From: CAZBUB01 sp964494985
Lineage (GTDB): Bacteria; Desulfobacterota; Desulfovibrionia; Desulfovibrionales; Desulfothermaceae
Length of the DNA stretch: 64,000 nucleotides
Direction of reading: 5' to 3'
Assembly (NCBI GenBank): GCA_964494985.1
Contig: CAZBUB010000003.1
Span: forward strand, 33,311 to 97,310
The notes under the pieces were generated by a model that was not told the origin of the DNA, searched no databases, and saw only the letters and a list, made by a program, of their open reading frames with translations. Within the stretch, counting starts at the first letter, position 1, and each line of letters begins with the position of its first letter. Shown piece by piece: positions 61,344 through 64,000 of the stretch. The translations under genes and the position numbers were made by a program.

Positions 61344-62225
61344 TTGCACAGGAGCATGACCGGCTACGGCAGCTATCAGTCCCAGGACAAGGTCTGCGCC
61401 CAGTCCTGGGAGATACGGAGCGTGAATTCCAAACACCTGTCCCTGCGCTGGAGGCTGCCTGGTTTTCTGCAGAGCCAGGAGCCTGTTTGGGAACAGAAGC
61501 TAAGAGAGTTTGCAGCCAGGGGCAGGGTGGAGATAGGCCTGGAGCTGCAGCTTTTGCACACGGACCTGGTGCCGGTGCAGCTGGACCAGGCCCGAGCTGG
61601 GGCTATGCTGCTCAGGCTGCAGGAGCTGGCCACGGAGCAGGGGCTGGATTTTAGCCCGGACTTGAATCGGCTGCTGAATATTCCTGCCCTATGGCAGGAT
61701 CAAGGAACAGGGCCAGGAGAGGATCTGCAGCAGACTCTGCTTACTGGGCTGCAAAAGGCCCTGCAGGACTGGAATGAGTCCAGGCAAAAAGAGGGCCGTG
61801 CCTTGTCCAGGGATCTTATGCAGCGTATACAAGGACTGCAGGGCTGGCTGCAGGAGTTGCGCAGCGCCACCCAGGATTTGGCCCAGGACAAGCTGCAGCT
61901 TTTACGTCAGCGCCTGGAGCAAGCAGTTGTCCAGGCTGGGTTTGCCCTAGAGGAGGAAAGGTTGACCCAGGAGCTGGCCCTTTTGGCGGACAAGGTGGAT
62001 GTCAGCGAAGAGCTGACCCGGCTGCAGAGCCATCTGGACGAACTGCAGGAGATGCTGGGCTCAGAATCAGGGGGTGGGCGCAGGCTGGATTTTATGCTGC
62101 AGGAGTGTTTCAGGGAGATCAATACTTGCGGAAACAAGGCCCAGGATTCCCGGGTCAGCAGGCTAGTGGTGGATTTCAAGACCGAGCTGGAGAAGTGCAG
62201 GGAACAGGTTCAGAATCTGGAGTAG
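61344..62225 (+). CDS. yicC: YicC family endoribonuclease
   Basis: 293 residues from TTG at 61344 with AGGAGG four to five bases upstream; an ATG at 61356 starts at MTGYG, the usual family opening. SMTGYGSYQSQ, then EIRSVNSKHLSLRWRLPGFL mark the N-terminal domain. The C-terminal DUF1732 has DELQEMLGSESGGGRRLDFM and ends with EINTCGNKAQDSRVSRLVVD, the most conserved part. YicC cleaves small RNAs in E. coli. The yicC-remA-gmk order is conserved widely. Confidence 0.93.
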   Translation: MHRSMTGYGSYQSQDKVCAQSWEIRSVNSKHLSLRWRLPGFLQSQEPVWEQKLREFAARGRVEIGLELQLLHTDLVPVQLDQARAGAMLLRLQELATEQGLDFSPDLNRLLNIPALWQDQGTGPGEDLQQTLLTGLQKALQDWNESRQKEGRALSRDLMQRIQGLQGWLQELRSATQDLAQDKLQLLRQRLEQAVVQAGFALEEERLTQELALLADKVDVSEELTRLQSHLDELQEMLGSESGGGRRLDFMLQECFREINTCGNKAQDSRVSRLVVDFKTELEKCREQVQNLE

Positions 62226-62228
62226 GTT

Positions 62229-62492
62229 ATGGCGTTTAAGCATCTTTTGAATATTGGCTTTGGCAATTCTGTGGTGATCTCTAGGGTGGTGGGCATTGTC
62301 AATCCCGGATCTTCTCCTATGCGCAGGCTGCGGGAGGATGCCAGGCAGGAGGGACGCCTGGTGGATGCCACCCAGGGCAGGAAGACCAGGTCCATCATCA
62401 TTACGGATTCCAATCATGTCTTCCTTTCTGCCCTGCAGGCAGAAACCATAGCCCAGCGCTATGCAGACAAGGGGGGCCAGGATGCAGGCTAG
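62229..62492 (+). CDS. remA: RemA-like / DUF370 DNA-binding protein
   Basis: 87 residues, with LLNIGFGNSVVISRVVGIVN at the start and RLVDATQGRKTRSIIITDSN in the middle, the family signature. RemA in Bacillus activates matrix genes; the role in Gram-negative anaerobes is unknown. It begins three bases after yicC and its end overlaps gmk by 11 bases, so all three are coupled. Confidence 0.92.
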   Translation: MAFKHLLNIGFGNSVVISRVVGIVNPGSSPMRRLREDARQEGRLVDATQGRKTRSIIITDSNHVFLSALQAETIAQRYADKGGQDAG

Positions 62493-63108
62493 GCAGAAGG
62501 GTCTGGCCTTGGTCATCTGCGCCCCATCCGGCGCAGGCAAGTCCACTCTGATAAGCAAGCTGCGAGCGGAGTTTTCCGGGTTTTCCTTTTCAGTTTCTTA
62601 TACTACCAGGTCGCCCAGGAAGGGAGAGATCCCAGGCAGGGAGTATCACTTTATTGACCAGGAGGAGTTCAAACGCCTGATCCAGGAAGGCTTTTTTGCG
62701 GAATGGGCCAGGGTGCATGGCAATTACTACGGCACGCCCCTTGAGGAAAGCCAGGAGCTCATGGCCCTGGGCACGGATCTGATATTTGATATAGATATCC
62801 AGGGGGCCAGGCAGCTGCGGTCCAGTCTGGATCCTGCAGTGTTCATCTTTATTTTGCCTCCGTCCAGGGCTGAGCTGGAGGCCAGGTTGCAAAGACGCGG
62901 GGATGAGAGTCTTGAAAGCAGACAAAGACGTCTGGAGGCTGCCAGGCAGGAGCTGGAATCTGCAGGGGAGTTTGAGTACTGGATTCTGAATCAGGATTTG
63001 GAAGAGGCCTACCAGAGGCTGCGGGGGATCTACCTGGCTCAGAAGACCAGGCCTGATCTGCAGCCGGATCTCTTGCAAAAGGTACTGGCAACGTGGCAGC
63101 AGGATTAA
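62482..63108 (+). CDS. gmk: Guanylate kinase
   Basis: 208 residues from MQARQKGLALVICAPSGAGK; the frame extends seven codons upstream inside remA but 62482 has a purine-rich site before it. The P-loop APSGAGKST is near residue 14. SYTTRSPRKGEIPGREYHFI binds GMP, and LIFDIDIQGARQLR is the Walker B region. It phosphorylates GMP to GDP. It overlaps the end of remA. Confidence 0.96.
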   Translation: MQARQKGLALVICAPSGAGKSTLISKLRAEFSGFSFSVSYTTRSPRKGEIPGREYHFIDQEEFKRLIQEGFFAEWARVHGNYYGTPLEESQELMALGTDLIFDIDIQGARQLRSSLDPAVFIFILPPSRAELEARLQRRGDESLESRQRRLEAARQELESAGEFEYWILNQDLEEAYQRLRGIYLAQKTRPDLQPDLLQKVLATWQQD

Positions 63109-63143
63109 GGTCTAAATATCCCATAAATCAAGGATAGAGGCTT

Positions 63144-63950
63144 ATGCAGCAAAAAAATAATCCTTCCGGAGAGAAGCAGATAGCTGCGCAGCAGCAGATC
63201 CCTCCCAAGCCAGTGGACGAGCGGGGCAGAATCAAGGGGGTTTTTTCCACCCAGACCGAGTCCAAGATAGGCACTGGCGTCACTTCCCGCAAGTCAGTGC
63301 AGAAGCAATATTTCATGGTGGAGGAGCAGGAAGACGGGCAAGTTGAGGTGCAGTACCTGAACAAGAACTATGTGCCTGCCGGGCCCAAGAGGTTGATGCC
63401 CAAGGATGAGATTTTGGATAATTTTTCCCCTGAGCCAGAATTTTATACGCATACAGTATATCCTAAGATGCGGGAGCTGCAAAAGACCGTTGCCCGGGCG
63501 GACAGGCACAGGCATAGAGGAGAGAGCTACAGCGCAGAGTATGAGTACGGCAACGCCCTGAAAGTTGATGAGGAGAACATCCGGGCCAACTTCGGCCTGG
63601 GCCTGACTTACCTGGACCGCGGGGCCACGGATAAGGCGGATGATATTTTCAAAAGGCTGGTCCAGCTGGATGCGGCTTTTGAGGAGGAACACAAGCACCT
63701 GTTCAACGATTTTGGCATCAGCCTGCGCAAGAACAAGATGTACGACCAGTGCCTGCAGTACTACAAGCGGGCCATGGAGCTCAGCCAGACAGACGAGCAT
63801 CTTTTGTATAATGTGGCCCGGCTCTTTTTTGAGCAGGACAAGGTCAAGGAGTGCGCCAAGTATCTGGAAAAGGCCCTGCAGCTGAATCCAGACTTCGAGG
63901 AGGCCCAACAGTTCATGCGCTATTTGAAGCAAAAAGGCTATCTGGACTAG
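63144..63950 (+). CDS. Tetratricopeptide-repeat protein
   Basis: 268 residues, cytoplasmic by lack of a signal. The N-terminal third is polar and Gln/Lys-rich, with GVFSTQTESKIGTGVTSRKS and a short beta region (QKQYFMVEEQEDGQVEVQYL). The rest is three to four TPR units: SAEYEYGNALKVDEENIRAN, KADDIFKRLVQLD, QCLQYYKRAMELSQTDE and CAKYLEKALQLNPDFEEAQQ. A scaffold role is likely; partner unknown. It is 35 bases after gmk in the same direction. Confidence 0.87.
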   Translation: MQQKNNPSGEKQIAAQQQIPPKPVDERGRIKGVFSTQTESKIGTGVTSRKSVQKQYFMVEEQEDGQVEVQYLNKNYVPAGPKRLMPKDEILDNFSPEPEFYTHTVYPKMRELQKTVARADRHRHRGESYSAEYEYGNALKVDEENIRANFGLGLTYLDRGATDKADDIFKRLVQLDAAFEEEHKHLFNDFGISLRKNKMYDQCLQYYKRAMELSQTDEHLLYNVARLFFEQDKVKECAKYLEKALQLNPDFEEAQQFMRYLKQKGYLD

Positions 63951-63953
63951 TGT

Positions 63954-64000
63954 ATGCACTGCAGCTGGAGATTTAGCTCCACCCAGGGAGGGCAGGAGCC
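63954..64000 (+). CDS. Possible start of a further gene, cut by the window edge
   Basis: ATG at 63954, three bases after the TPR stop, opens a frame (MHCSWRFSSTQGGQE) that runs to the window end with no stop. No strong ribosome site is seen. The tight spacing fits an operon, but 15 codons are too few to judge. Confidence 0.2.
   Translation, partial: MHCSWRFSSTQGGQE

Overview
The window looks like chromosomal DNA of an anaerobic, Gram-negative bacterium of moderate GC content, most likely a sulfate-reducer-type deltaproteobacterium (Desulfobacterota, perhaps Desulfovibrionales). This is inference from the gene set: a ferredoxin-dependent 2-oxoacid oxidoreductase, an NfnAB-type transhydrogenase, a RemA/DUF370 protein beside gmk, an outer-membrane RND system, AsmA- and LppC-type envelope proteins, and HrcA/CIRCE control of heat-shock genes. 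Coding density is high and many genes overlap by 4-20 bases. I see no prophage, transposase gene, CRISPR array, tRNA or rRNA.

Layout. 1-3622 (minus): methyltransferase, then dppC-dppD-dppF of a peptide ABC importer, the last cut by the window edge. 3840-7429 (plus): TetR regulator, class III CoA-transferase, rsmA, HU and a one-helix protein. 7612-16513 (plus): an expanded macromolecular-synthesis operon, rpsU-mutS2-dnaG-rpoD, followed by a secreted nuclease and a B12-binding radical SAM protein resembling hopanoid C-2 methylases. 16576-17838 (minus): an MTA/SAH deaminase. 18507-22029 (plus): a TetR regulator and korDABC. 22010-31424 (minus): a tight five-gene run of AsmA-like protein, TtuA-like tRNA thiolase, alkyl-DHAP-synthase-like flavoprotein, GlpD and FGGY kinase, which I read as a candidate ether-lipid module. 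31650-34595: an active/inactive M16 protease pair. 34592-42715: a TPR protein, a second TetR paralogue, an FKBP, an M23 endopeptidase, nfnAB, an FMN split-barrel protein, GAPDH and a GAF protein. 42856-49678 (minus): tetR-tolC-MFP-RND plus a small PII-like protein. 49861-53707: hrcA-grpE-dnaK with a perfect CIRCE element. 53971-63950 (plus): LppC lipoprotein, gatC, gatA, mnmA, mtaB, DUF4416, yicC, remA, gmk and a TPR protein.

The most unusual material is between genes. One dispersed family is built from tandem 7-base units (GTTATCR) arranged as inverted arrays around a conserved core (17914, 43164, 56285, 61261, with a fragment near 50911). A second family carries degenerate GTCGTA/ATCGCA runs and ends close to TCGAYATGCATGA (47652, 53841, 57887, 60669). 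One copy of the second family is split by a 322-base palindromic insertion flanked by an 8-base direct repeat, the signature of a non-autonomous mobile element. Both families sit at gene boundaries, and the second one supplies the last codons of mtaB.

Functionally the window combines information processing (primase, sigma factor, S21, RsmA, tRNA thiolation and methylthiolation, GatCA, chaperones), low-potential electron metabolism (Kor, Nfn), and envelope work (lipid synthesis and transport, efflux, proteases, peptidoglycan enzymes).
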